Shown here piece after piece: positions 7,994 through 15,244 of a stretch of 64,000 nt of DNA. The position numbers and the translations under genes were made by a program. The stretch is from contig NZ_QBUY01000015.1 of assembly GCF_003121405.1 (NCBI RefSeq), positions 42,211 through 106,210 of the forward strand, read 5' to 3'. The notes below the pieces were generated by a model. The model worked only from the letters and a program-made list of their open reading frames with translations. It made no database searches and was not told where the DNA came from. Origin of the DNA: Paraburkholderia sp. C35 (GTDB lineage Bacteria; Pseudomonadota; Gammaproteobacteria; Burkholderiales; Burkholderiaceae). Each line of letters starts with the position of its first letter. Within the stretch, counting starts at the first letter, position 1.

Positions 7994-8680
7994 TCAGAAC
8001 GTCAGCACACTCAGGAACATGCGCTGCAGCCAGCCAAGCGTCGTCGAATCGGCGAGCATGCCCTGCCCCGCCTGCTCAATACGTGCGTTCGCAACCTTGC
8101 CTGACGCGACGTAGTTTCCCGCCTCGATGTCTTTCGGGTTCACGATACCCGAGAACCGCAACCGGTCGACATTGCCCGCCATCGAGATCACCTTCTCGCC
8201 TGACACCACGAGGTTGCCCGTCGGCATGGTGCCGATCACGGTGACGGCGAGCGTGCCCGTCATGCCGCTGGTATCGGCGATCGAGCCTTGTCCCTTGAAG
8301 CTCGTGCTCGCCGAGCCGACGTTGAAAAGCCGCGCGAGCCGCGCCGCCGTGCCCGTCGACTTGTCGGCCGCTTCCGCTGTGATGTCGCTGTTGCGGCTTG
8401 CCTGCGCGTTCGCGCTGTTCGAACCCGTGTACGACTCGGACAACCGGATCGTCAGCACATCGCCGATATGCTGCGCGCGCGGCGTCTCGTACAACAGCAT
8501 GCTCGTGCCCGCCTGGAAGATTGCGCCCTGCGTGTTCACGTTCAGCGGCGCCGACGCGAGCGGCGGCAGCATCGGCGTATCGACGATCGAATCTTTCGTG
8601 CTGCCGCAGCCGGCAAGCGCGTAGAAAGCGGCGGCGCTCGTCAACACGGCGACGGCGCGGGGCATGTGCATGGCGTTCAT
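7994..8680 (-). CDS. flgH: Orphan flagellar L-ring protein FlgH
   Basis: 228 residues, the usual FlgH length. It has a lipoprotein signal ending LAGC (Cys25), then the FlgH core: GAIFQAG, LYETPRAQHIGDVLTIRLSE, the SF..GQGSIADTS segment, LAVTVIGTMPTGNLVVSGEK and RFSGIVNPKDIEAGN, with GWLQRMFLSVLTF at the end. FlgH forms the outer-membrane ring around the flagellar rod. No other flagellar gene is in this window. Instead it is the last gene of a minus-strand set with exported proteins of unknown function (8763-9936). A second, standard flgH would be expected elsewhere in such a genome, so a non-flagellar ring role is possible. Confidence 0.9.
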   Translation of the reverse strand: MNAMHMPRAVAVLTSAAAFYALAGCGSTKDSIVDTPMLPPLASAPLNVNTQGAIFQAGTSMLLYETPRAQHIGDVLTIRLSESYTGSNSANAQASRNSDITAEAADKSTGTAARLARLFNVGSASTSFKGQGSIADTSGMTGTLAVTVIGTMPTGNLVVSGEKVISMAGNVDRLRFSGIVNPKDIEAGNYVASGKVANARIEQAGQGMLADSTTLGWLQRMFLSVLTF

Positions 8681-8762
8681 GATGTGTCGTGCCTTTTGCG
8701 TCTAGAAAGCGCGTGTGTGAAGCGCGTCTGATAAAGCGACGCGGTGACTCGAAAAATCTCCG

Positions 8763-9488
8763 TCAACCCGCGTCGGGACTGCTCGCCTGCCACTGCCGCA
8801 CCACCGACTTCATGTACGCGTCGGGATCTTTCAGCAGGTAGGTGAGCGTCGCGTTGTGCGTCGCGGGCAACAGGCACAACGTGATCGAGCTCACGTCGTT
8901 TTCCCAGATGTAGACGGGCAGCGCGCCTGCCGTCGGCGAGTTCACCTGCGTTGCGGCACGCGGCGCGCCGTAGCGGTCTTCGAATGCGTCGCGCAGATCG
9001 TCGGCCGTGATCTCGTCGATCACGAAAGAAATCTCGTAGAGACGAAACGCGCTCTGCCCGTCCACACGCACGAAGCGCAGCACGTGTTCGTCGGCGGGCG
9101 CGCCGTCCACGACAGCGCGCGACACCGCCCAGCCGTCTGCTGCACGATGCGCCCATTGGCACGCGATCGTCAGGCTCTGCGACGTCTTCAGACGCATGCC
9201 GAGCGAACCGGCAACGTTGTCCGTCTCGCACACAGGCACACTGCCGATCGGCGTCGCGCGCACCTGGGCGCCAGCGCGAAACTCATCGAGCGTGATGCCG
9301 AGTGAGATGCCGCGAAACGCGAACGGCTTGTCGACCGTACGCTTTTTCACGGCGGCTGCCGACATGCGCAGCGCGGCCGCCTGTTGCGGCGACAACATGT
9401 TCTGCGCACGTGCCGCGCACGGCGCGATGACACAGGACACAGCCACGGCGCATGCAAGCAGCGCACGCCCGATCGAAGTGAGTTTCAT
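8763..9488 (-). CDS. Hypothetical exported protein in the orphan flgH operon
   Basis: 241 residues with a clear Sec signal peptide (MKLTSIGRALLACAVAVS ... CAARA, cleavage near residue 28). The mature part has the segment FRGISLGITLDEFRA, which recalls small periplasmic proteins with a 'G-x-x-L-G-x-s' start, and a Cys pair (VCETDN, IACQWA). No domain is recognised with confidence. It precedes flgH by 82 bases on the same strand and follows a small lipoprotein gene by 30 bases. Likely periplasmic; a role linked to the FlgH-like ring is only inference. Confidence 0.7.
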   Translation of the reverse strand: MKLTSIGRALLACAVAVSCVIAPCAARAQNMLSPQQAAALRMSAAAVKKRTVDKPFAFRGISLGITLDEFRAGAQVRATPIGSVPVCETDNVAGSLGMRLKTSQSLTIACQWAHRAADGWAVSRAVVDGAPADEHVLRFVRVDGQSAFRLYEISFVIDEITADDLRDAFEDRYGAPRAATQVNSPTAGALPVYIWENDVSSITLCLLPATHNATLTYLLKDPDAYMKSVVRQWQASSPDAG

Positions 9489-9518
9489 CGCTCGCCTCGC
9501 GTAATCGATGGCAGCAGC

Positions 9519-9728
9519 TCAGTCGATGGCTGCGGCACAGGCGTCGAACGGCGTCGAGGCCACATGGCCTACGACGGGCAGAATCTTCAGCGTCGCCGAA
9601 GTCAGCCGGCACGGCAGCGCCGCGACGGCACAACCGTCGAGCGGCACTACCGCCGCGCCCACGGCCGACCACATCGCGAGACGCGCAACTGCGCGTTTGG
9701 CGCGCGTGAAAATGCGTGATTTCGGCAC
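9519..9728 (-). CDS. Small lipoprotein resembling DUF6726
   Basis: 69 residues from a GTG at 9728 that has a good GGAG ribosome site seven bases upstream. A basic n-region (PKSRIFTRAKRAVARLAM) is followed by a hydrophobic stretch and a lipobox-like VPLDGC. The short mature part (AVAALPCRLTSATLKILPVV then GHVASTPFDACAAAID) resembles the small DUF6726 lipoproteins as I remember them; this needs a profile search. An ATG at 9674 is an alternative start but would cut off the n-region. It belongs to the minus-strand operon ending in flgH. Confidence 0.6.
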   Translation of the reverse strand: MPKSRIFTRAKRAVARLAMWSAVGAAVVPLDGCAVAALPCRLTSATLKILPVVGHVASTPFDACAAAID

Positions 9729-9744
9729 GGCGAACTCCGGAGCG

Positions 9745-9936
9745 TCAGGCCGTCGTATTGACGTGATTGCCGACGAGACCCGAAGGCGAAACAGGCGCTT
9801 GCGCCGCGCCCGCCTTCTCACCTGTCGATGCCGGCGCAGCCGGCGTGGAGGCGCCGCGCGAAGCCGGGCGTTCCGTTGCGGACGGCCGTGCGATACCTTG
9901 CAGTTGCGTCGTGAAATGGTTGTTCTGAACAGTCAT
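9745..9936 (-). CDS. Small hypothetical protein, first gene of the flgH operon
   Basis: 63 residues, MTVQNNHFTTQLQGIARPS..., with a Pro/Ala-rich middle (GASTPAAPASTGEKAGAAQA) and no hydrophobic segment, so it looks disordered. The ATG at 9936 is preceded by GAGG at a good distance. The stop is 16 bases before the small lipoprotein start, which supports an operon. I recognise no family. Existence as a protein is plausible but unproven. Confidence 0.5.
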   Translation of the reverse strand: MTVQNNHFTTQLQGIARPSATERPASRGASTPAAPASTGEKAGAAQAPVSPSGLVGNHVNTTA

Positions 9937-10343
9937 GGCAAACCTCGTGAAGTGCGAGAGTCTTCGGAAACACCGCGCGGCCGGTCGCGGATACATCGCG
10001 GCGTCCGGCTTGCACGGCGGCTTGTGGCGTATCGAATGATCCCGTTTGCCCCGCTTTCACGATGGCTCAAGCAACGCACGTATTTCTGAGGTGCTTACGA
10101 CTGCTTGCGAATGCGCGCTAAATCTTTCCAACTGCGTAAAAGGTTGGTGAGTTCTCCCGGCGCCTGATATGCAGATGCAAGGGAATATTGCAGACTAAAA
10201 CGCACGCGCTCCGCCGTGCCGCCCCGTCGCATAAGGAAGCCTTGCGCCATAGCGCGGCGCGCGCGGTCTGCCTGAGAGTTTGCGTAAGTGTTGGTAAGAA
10301 AACCTTCGAGCGCCGACCGGCGATGCCAGACTAGAATTTCGGT
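9937..10343. other. Divergent control region between the flgH operon and the RR/HK pair
   Basis: About 400 bases that must hold the promoter of the minus-strand flgH operon and the plus-strand regulator operon. The only box I can point to is TAGAAT at 10332-10337, seven bases before the regulator ATG. A -35 partner is not evident. No credible gene is present. Confidence 0.5.
10332..10337 (+). promoter_or_regulatory. Possible -10 box giving a leaderless response-regulator transcript
   Basis: TAGAAT (5 of 6 to TATAAT) ends seven bases before the ATG at 10344, and there is no Shine-Dalgarno sequence in front of that ATG. Transcription would therefore start at or next to the initiation codon. 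The -35 region is not recognisable, so confidence is low. Confidence 0.35.
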
Positions 10344-11081
10344 ATGAATCCACAGGTCCTCATCGTCGACGACGATCCCGTCGTGCGCGATCTGCTTTGC
10401 CGCTTCCTGCAATCGAATGGCTACGATGCATCCGTGCTGCACGACGGCACGCATCTGCAACGGCGTCTCGAACGGGAGCGGCCTTCCGTCGTCGTGCTCG
10501 ACATCATGATGCCGAACACGGACGGCCTGCGCGCGCTCACCGCGTTGCGCGCCGCCGGCGACGACATTCCCGTGATCTTCGTGACGGCGCGCGGCACGGT
10601 GGCCGACCGCATCATCGGGCTGTCGCTCGGAGCCGACGACTATCTGACGAAACCTTTCGATCCGCGCGAACTGCTCGCACGCATCCAGACGGTGCTGCGC
10701 CGTCGCGGCCCGGCGACGACGAGCGCGCCGGAAGCCCGCAAGCGTTATCGCTTCGGCCCGTTCGAACTGGATTTCGCGACCCGCACGCTGTCGCGCGATG
10801 ACACGCGCGTGACGCTGCGCGACAGTGAATTCGCGCTGCTGAAAATATTCGTCAACAATCCGTACAAGGTGCTGTCGCGCGTGCTGATTCACGATCTCGT
10901 GCATCGCGACGACCTGCCGTTCCGCGATCGCAGCCTGGACGTGCCGATCTGGCGTCTGCGCCGCGTGATCGAAAACGATCCGTCCAATCCGTGCTATGTC
11001 CAGACAGTACGCGGCAAGGGCTACGTGTTTGTCCCCGACGCAGACCTCAACGGCGAACCCTTCGCCGCCGACTCCGCGTGA
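10344..11081 (+). CDS. OmpR-family response regulator paired with a histidine kinase
   Basis: 245 residues with a receiver domain (VDDDPVVRDL, phospho-acceptor Asp53 in VVLDIMMPNTDG, Lys in TKPFDPRELL) and an OmpR-type winged helix (LRDSEFALLKIFV, DVPIWRLRRVIE, YVQTVRGKGYVFVP). It is a close paralogue of the regulator at 7123. The kinase gene starts 16 bases after the stop, so this is a two-component operon. The signal and targets are unknown. The divergent flgH operon is an obvious candidate target because it shares the control region. Confidence 0.95.
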   Translation: MNPQVLIVDDDPVVRDLLCRFLQSNGYDASVLHDGTHLQRRLERERPSVVVLDIMMPNTDGLRALTALRAAGDDIPVIFVTARGTVADRIIGLSLGADDYLTKPFDPRELLARIQTVLRRRGPATTSAPEARKRYRFGPFELDFATRTLSRDDTRVTLRDSEFALLKIFVNNPYKVLSRVLIHDLVHRDDLPFRDRSLDVPIWRLRRVIENDPSNPCYVQTVRGKGYVFVPDADLNGEPFAADSA

Positions 11082-11097
11082 TTCGCGTGACACTCGC

Positions 11098-12414
11098 GTG
11101 ACCCGCATCAGGAATCCGCTGAATACGCTGTTCGGCAGAATGGCGTTGCTGTCGTCGGCGGTGCTGTTCGCGATTCAGGCGGGCTGGTTCGTGCTGGTCG
11201 TGATGCAGCCGCCGCATCACGAAGTGGACGGCTACGCGCGCGGCATTCTGCTCGCGCTTCAGGCCGCGAACGGTGAACCCGTCAACGGCGCCGACGTCGC
11301 GCCCGCGCTGCGCGTGCATCTCGTGCCGACGTGGAACATGCCGGCCACCGTCCATCTCGAACCGCCCACGCGCCGGCCGTTCGTCGAACTGACGCGTCAT
11401 CTGCGCGCGAGCCTGCCCGCCGGCACTGAGATCGCCGTCGACGATACGCACATGCCGCGTCTGTGGGTTCGCTTTCCACGCAAGTCGATGTGGGTGGTGA
11501 TTCCCGTCGATGTGCCGCCGCGTCCGCGCTTCGTGATCGAATCCATCTCGATGCTGCTTGCCGCGCTGCTGCTGTCGCTGCTCGCCGTGTGGCAGATGCA
11601 GCGGCCGCTCACGCGGGTCGCGGATGCCGCTCGCGCGTTCGGCGCTGGCAATCGCCCTGAGCCCGTGTCCGAGCACGGACCGCGTGAATTGCGCGATCTG
11701 ATCGGTTCGTTCAACGACATGATGCGGCGCCTGAACGAAGCAGGCGACGATCAGGCGGTGATGCTCGCAGGCGTCGCACACGATCTGAAAGCACCGCTCA
11801 CGCGGCTGAAGCTGCGCGCCAGCGTCCTCGCCGATGAAAACGAACGCGCCGGTTTGATCCGCGATGTCGATTCGTTGACCAACATCGTGCAGCAGTTTCT
11901 GGAGTTCGCGGGACAGTCGGCGGAATCGGGACCGATGACGGAAGTGGACGGCTTTCTGCGCGAGCAGTTTTCCGCCACGGATGGCAACGCAAACGAAGAC
12001 AGCGACGACAGTATCCAGGACGAAGCGCCGCTTTTCAGGCTCGATCTGCGGGCCGGCGCGCGCTTTACGCTGCCGCGCACGCTGCTGGACCGGCTCGTCA
12101 CCAATCTCGTCGATAACGCCTTCGAGCACGGCGCACCGCCCGTCGACATCGCGACCTCGTGCGAAGGCGAGCGATGGATCATCGACGTGCGCGATCATGG
12201 CCCCGGCATTCCTGAAGATCGCATCGCTGCTGCCATGAAGCCGTTCGTGCGACTCGACGCGGCGCGCGGCGGCGAAGGACATTGCGGATTGGGACTCGCG
12301 ATCGTCGTGCGGCTTGCGCATCATCGCGGCGGCAAATGCAGCGTGGAGAATCATCCGGAAGGCGGGTTGCGCGTGCGTATCGCGCTGCCGGTCACCGTGC
12401 CCGCTGAAGTCTGA
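11098..12414 (+). CDS. EnvZ/OmpB-like sensor histidine kinase
   Basis: 438 residues from GTG at 11098. Two membrane helices (about 13-37 and 150-168) frame a periplasmic loop of about 110 residues. A HAMP-like linker follows (QRPLTRVADAARAFGAGNRP), then the H-box LAGVAHDLKAPLTRLKLR with phospho-acceptor His228, the N box LVTNLVDNAFEHG, the G1 box DHGPGIPEDR and the G2 box HCGLGLAIVVRLA. It is an inner-membrane kinase for the regulator encoded just upstream. Its overall plan is that of EnvZ. The sensed signal cannot be told from the sequence. Confidence 0.94.
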   Translation: MTRIRNPLNTLFGRMALLSSAVLFAIQAGWFVLVVMQPPHHEVDGYARGILLALQAANGEPVNGADVAPALRVHLVPTWNMPATVHLEPPTRRPFVELTRHLRASLPAGTEIAVDDTHMPRLWVRFPRKSMWVVIPVDVPPRPRFVIESISMLLAALLLSLLAVWQMQRPLTRVADAARAFGAGNRPEPVSEHGPRELRDLIGSFNDMMRRLNEAGDDQAVMLAGVAHDLKAPLTRLKLRASVLADENERAGLIRDVDSLTNIVQQFLEFAGQSAESGPMTEVDGFLREQFSATDGNANEDSDDSIQDEAPLFRLDLRAGARFTLPRTLLDRLVTNLVDNAFEHGAPPVDIATSCEGERWIIDVRDHGPGIPEDRIAAAMKPFVRLDAARGGEGHCGLGLAIVVRLAHHRGGKCSVENHPEGGLRVRIALPVTVPAEV

Positions 12415-12551
12415 GCGCTGGAAGAAGCGCACTGCATTTCGAACGGGTTACGTGCACAGCGTTTGCGCTTACCTTGCCTTACGTTCAGGCCTTTTCGCGC
12501 GGCTCCCGACTTATAGTGCAATCCGGCGTCCTCGGCGCCTCCCTGTTCGGT

Positions 12552-12586
12552 CCGTCCCGCTGCCACCTGGGACGGGCCGTTTTTTC
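12552..12586 (+). terminator. Rho-independent terminator after the RR/HK operon
   Basis: CCGTCCC and GGGACGG form a stem with an 11-base loop, followed by GCC and a TTTTTT run. It lies about 140 bases after the kinase stop codon, between convergent genes. Confidence 0.85.
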
Positions 12587-12603
12587 TTTGTACTGAAGAA
12601 ACG

Positions 12604-13557
12604 TCAGAGAAGCAGACGGTCGCGCAGCGTATCGACTGTCGATTGCGCGAGGCCCAGCCCACGCGTCAGATAGCCCGACATCGTGCCGTAGCTTGCCTGC
12701 ACTTCATCGAACGATGCCTGCAGGAAGCTGCTCTGCACGCCAGCCATCGGCCGCTCCACATCTGCAGCAAGATCACCGCCCGTCTGACGGCGCGCTTCGA
12801 CGCGCGCCGTGATCGAACTGGCTGAATACGCGTTCGACAGCAGATAGTCCTGCATGATGATGTCGAACGGCACGTTGGCGATGCTCAGCAGCAACGCGGC
12901 AGCCCAGCCCGCGCGATCCTTGCCCGCGCTCGAATGAATCAGCTGTACGCCCGGCGTGCCGGCAAGCTGTTCGAGCAGCTTGCCAAACCCTTCGCGCTGT
13001 ACAGGATCGGTCACGTACAGACGCTGCGCGCGCTCCATCGACGCGACGGCGGCCGCCGCGCTATCCAGCGGCGGCGGCATCATGTCCTCGCGGCCTGTCA
13101 CGTTGATCTTCTGGTATGTCGCGTTGGCGGGCAGAACGTCCGCGGCGCGCGCAATTTCTCCAGGCGTGCGCAGATCGTAGACCGCAGCGATGGCGAGTGA
13201 ATCGAGCACGGCGGCATCGGCGGCGTTCTCGTTCAGCGCATTCGAGCGGAAAAACGCGTTACGCCGCACGACGCGGCCATCGACGGTCGGATAACCGGCG
13301 GCCGTGCCGCCAATATCGCGAAAGTTTTCCAGCGAGGCGAGACGCGGCGTCGGCGCCTGATCCGAGCCGGCGTTGTTGCCGCCGCACGCCGCCAGCAGCG
13401 TGCTGCCCATGCCCGAGAACAGCAGCGCGCTCGCCGTACCTTTCAGAAAACGGCGGCGCGACGGAACGCACGCAGGCGAATGCGGCAGCGCGAGCGGTAA
13501 GGCATGGAGATCGTGCGCAGCGGCGAGCGAAATATCCGCTTTCGCAGAGAAAGTCAT
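12604..13557 (-). CDS. Tat-exported tyrosine phosphatase-like lipoprotein with Cys-to-Ser active site
   Basis: 317 residues. A twin-arginine motif (SRRRFLKG, residues 33-40) is followed by a hydrophobic stretch and a possible lipobox (LLAAC, Cys58). The mature part matches bacterial tyrosine phosphatases of the Y_phosphatase3 group: NFRDIGGTAAGYPT, the general-acid region, and a P-loop that reads H208-S-S-A-G-K-D-R-A-G. In active members the residue after His is the nucleophilic Cys. Here codon 209 is TCG (Ser). The rest of the loop (GKDRAG) is intact. It may be a pseudophosphatase that binds phosphate groups. The neighbouring genes are convergent or divergent, so it stands alone. Confidence 0.85.
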   Translation of the reverse strand: MTFSAKADISLAAAHDLHALPLALPHSPACVPSRRRFLKGTASALLFSGMGSTLLAACGGNNAGSDQAPTPRLASLENFRDIGGTAAGYPTVDGRVVRRNAFFRSNALNENAADAAVLDSLAIAAVYDLRTPGEIARAADVLPANATYQKINVTGREDMMPPPLDSAAAAVASMERAQRLYVTDPVQREGFGKLLEQLAGTPGVQLIHSSAGKDRAGWAAALLLSIANVPFDIIMQDYLLSNAYSASSITARVEARRQTGGDLAADVERPMAGVQSSFLQASFDEVQASYGTMSGYLTRGLGLAQSTVDTLRDRLLL

Positions 13558-13963
13558 CGTTGTGTCTACAAGGTGCGGCGGGGATGCCGCGCGCTGATGC
13601 GAAAAGACGCACGCAGGTCACGTGCAGGGTGGATCAGCCGATACACGGTGTATTCGACCGCACGGGCCGATCACTTACGGCGCCGAGTTGCAGTGTAATG
13701 GACGCGAACAGCTCGAGGGTTACAGAGTAGCAATCAGTAAGAATTCGGAATAAGGGTTCGCGCGCCACGTTTCCTGCGATGTGGGATATCGGCAGGCTTT
13801 TTTGCTGCGCATTGGCCGCAACCGATGCGGACCGTAGAATACAAGCCACCCGCGGACCGCCGTGCCGCTAGCCGGACGGCGAGCCCGACGGCAAACCAGA
13901 CGGCGCGCAGGACATCGCACCCGAAACAGAACAGCAACCCACGATTGGGACCAAGGAGAGGGG
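13558..13963. other. Divergent intergenic region between phosphatase-like gene and MFS gene
   Basis: About 405 bases. Apart from the candidate promoter at 13812-13840 for the transporter I see no gene, no strong repeat and no clear minus-strand promoter. A plus-strand frame that runs from 13862 into the transporter is only an upstream extension of that gene. Confidence 0.5.
13812..13840 (+). promoter_or_regulatory. Candidate sigma70-type promoter for the MFS-dadA operon
   Basis: TTGGCC at 13812-13817, a 17-base spacer, and TAGAAT at 13835-13840. The -10 matches 5 of 6; the -35 is weak. It leaves a leader of roughly 115 bases before the ATG at 13964. Confidence 0.4.
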
Positions 13964-15235
13964 ATGGCGTCATTTCAGTGGTTTACCGAGCTGTCGACGC
14001 GCGAAAGGCGCACGCTCTACGCGGGCTTCGGCGGTTACGCCGTCGATGCCTTCGACTTCATGATCTACTCCTTCCTGATCCCGACGCTGATCGCGTCGTG
14101 GGGCATGTCGAAAAGCGAAGCGGGCATGATCGCGACGAGTTCGCTGATCTCGTCGGCGATAGGCGGGTGGCTCGCGGGCATCCTCGCCGACCGCTATGGC
14201 CGCATCCGCGTGCTGCAATGGACGATTGCCACCTTCGCCCTCTTCACCTGCCTGTCCGGCTTCACACATAACTTCTGGCAACTGCTCACCACGCGCACGC
14301 TGCAAGGCCTCGGCTTTGGCGGCGAGTGGTCGGTGGTGACGATCATGATGGCGGAGACGATCCGCTCGCCGCAGCATCGCGCGAAAGCCGTCGGCACCGT
14401 GCAGAGCAGCTGGTCGTTCGGCTGGGGCGCGGCGGCGATTCTCTACTGGGCGTTCTTCGCGCTGCTTCCCGAAGAGTATGCGTGGCGCGCGTGTTTCTGG
14501 ATTGGCATCGTGCCCGCGCTGTGGATCATCTACATCCGCCGCAACGTCAGCGATCCCGACATCTATCTCGCAACACGCCGCGCGCGCGAAAGCGGCTTCG
14601 ACACCTCCCATTTCCTGCAGATTTTCTCCGGCCCGCACCTCAAAACGACGATCCTCGGCAGCGCGCTGTGCAGCGGCATGCTGGGTGGCTACTACGCAAT
14701 CACGACATGGCTGCCGACTTACCTGAAAACCGTGCGCCATCTGTCGGTGTTCAATACGAGTGGCTATCTGGTGGTGCTGATTGTCGGCTCGTTTGCGGGG
14801 TATATCGTCGGCGCGATTCTCTCGGACAAGATCGGACGGCGTGCGTCGTTCATCCTGTTCGCGATCGGTTCGTTCGTGCTCGGCATGGTCTACACGATGC
14901 TGCCCATCACCGATGCCGCGATGCTGCTGCTCGGTTTTCCGCTCGGCATCGTCGTGCAGGGAATATTCGCGGGCGTTGGTGCGTATCTGTCTGAACTGTA
15001 TCCGAATGCGATACGCGGCTCGGGGCAAGGTTTCTGCTATAACCTCGGGCGCGGCGTCGGCTCGTTCTTTCCGATTCTGGTCGGCACGCTGTCGCAAACG
15101 ATGACACTCGTGAAGGCAATCGGCATCGTCGCGGGCGCGGGCTATCTGCTCGTGGTCGTTGCGGCGCTGGCCTTGCCCGAAACGAAGGGCAAGTCGCTTG
15201 CGACAGAGAGCGCGCAATCGGCGGAACACGTGTAA
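13964..15235 (+). CDS. Major facilitator superfamily transporter
   Basis: 423 residues with about 12 hydrophobic helices. It shows the MFS loop motif LADRYGRIRVLQ between helices 2 and 3, its counterpart LSDKIGRRASF in the second half, and LQGLGFGGEWSVV, typical of the metabolite:H+ symporter (aromatic acid / sialic acid-like) group. The ATG at 13964 is preceded by AAGGAGAG. The gene is followed 9 bases later by a D-amino-acid dehydrogenase on the same strand, which suggests uptake of a D-amino acid or related amine. The substrate itself is inferred only. Confidence 0.9.
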   Translation: MASFQWFTELSTRERRTLYAGFGGYAVDAFDFMIYSFLIPTLIASWGMSKSEAGMIATSSLISSAIGGWLAGILADRYGRIRVLQWTIATFALFTCLSGFTHNFWQLLTTRTLQGLGFGGEWSVVTIMMAETIRSPQHRAKAVGTVQSSWSFGWGAAAILYWAFFALLPEEYAWRACFWIGIVPALWIIYIRRNVSDPDIYLATRRARESGFDTSHFLQIFSGPHLKTTILGSALCSGMLGGYYAITTWLPTYLKTVRHLSVFNTSGYLVVLIVGSFAGYIVGAILSDKIGRRASFILFAIGSFVLGMVYTMLPITDAAMLLLGFPLGIVVQGIFAGVGAYLSELYPNAIRGSGQGFCYNLGRGVGSFFPILVGTLSQTMTLVKAIGIVAGAGYLLVVVAALALPETKGKSLATESAQSAEHV

Positions 15236-15244
15236 GACTCACCC

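Noticed and set aside
10095..11108. A 337-codon minus-strand frame over the second response regulator
   Set aside because: Antisense of a clear OmpR-type regulator. It is similar to the antisense of the first regulator only because the two regulators are paralogous.
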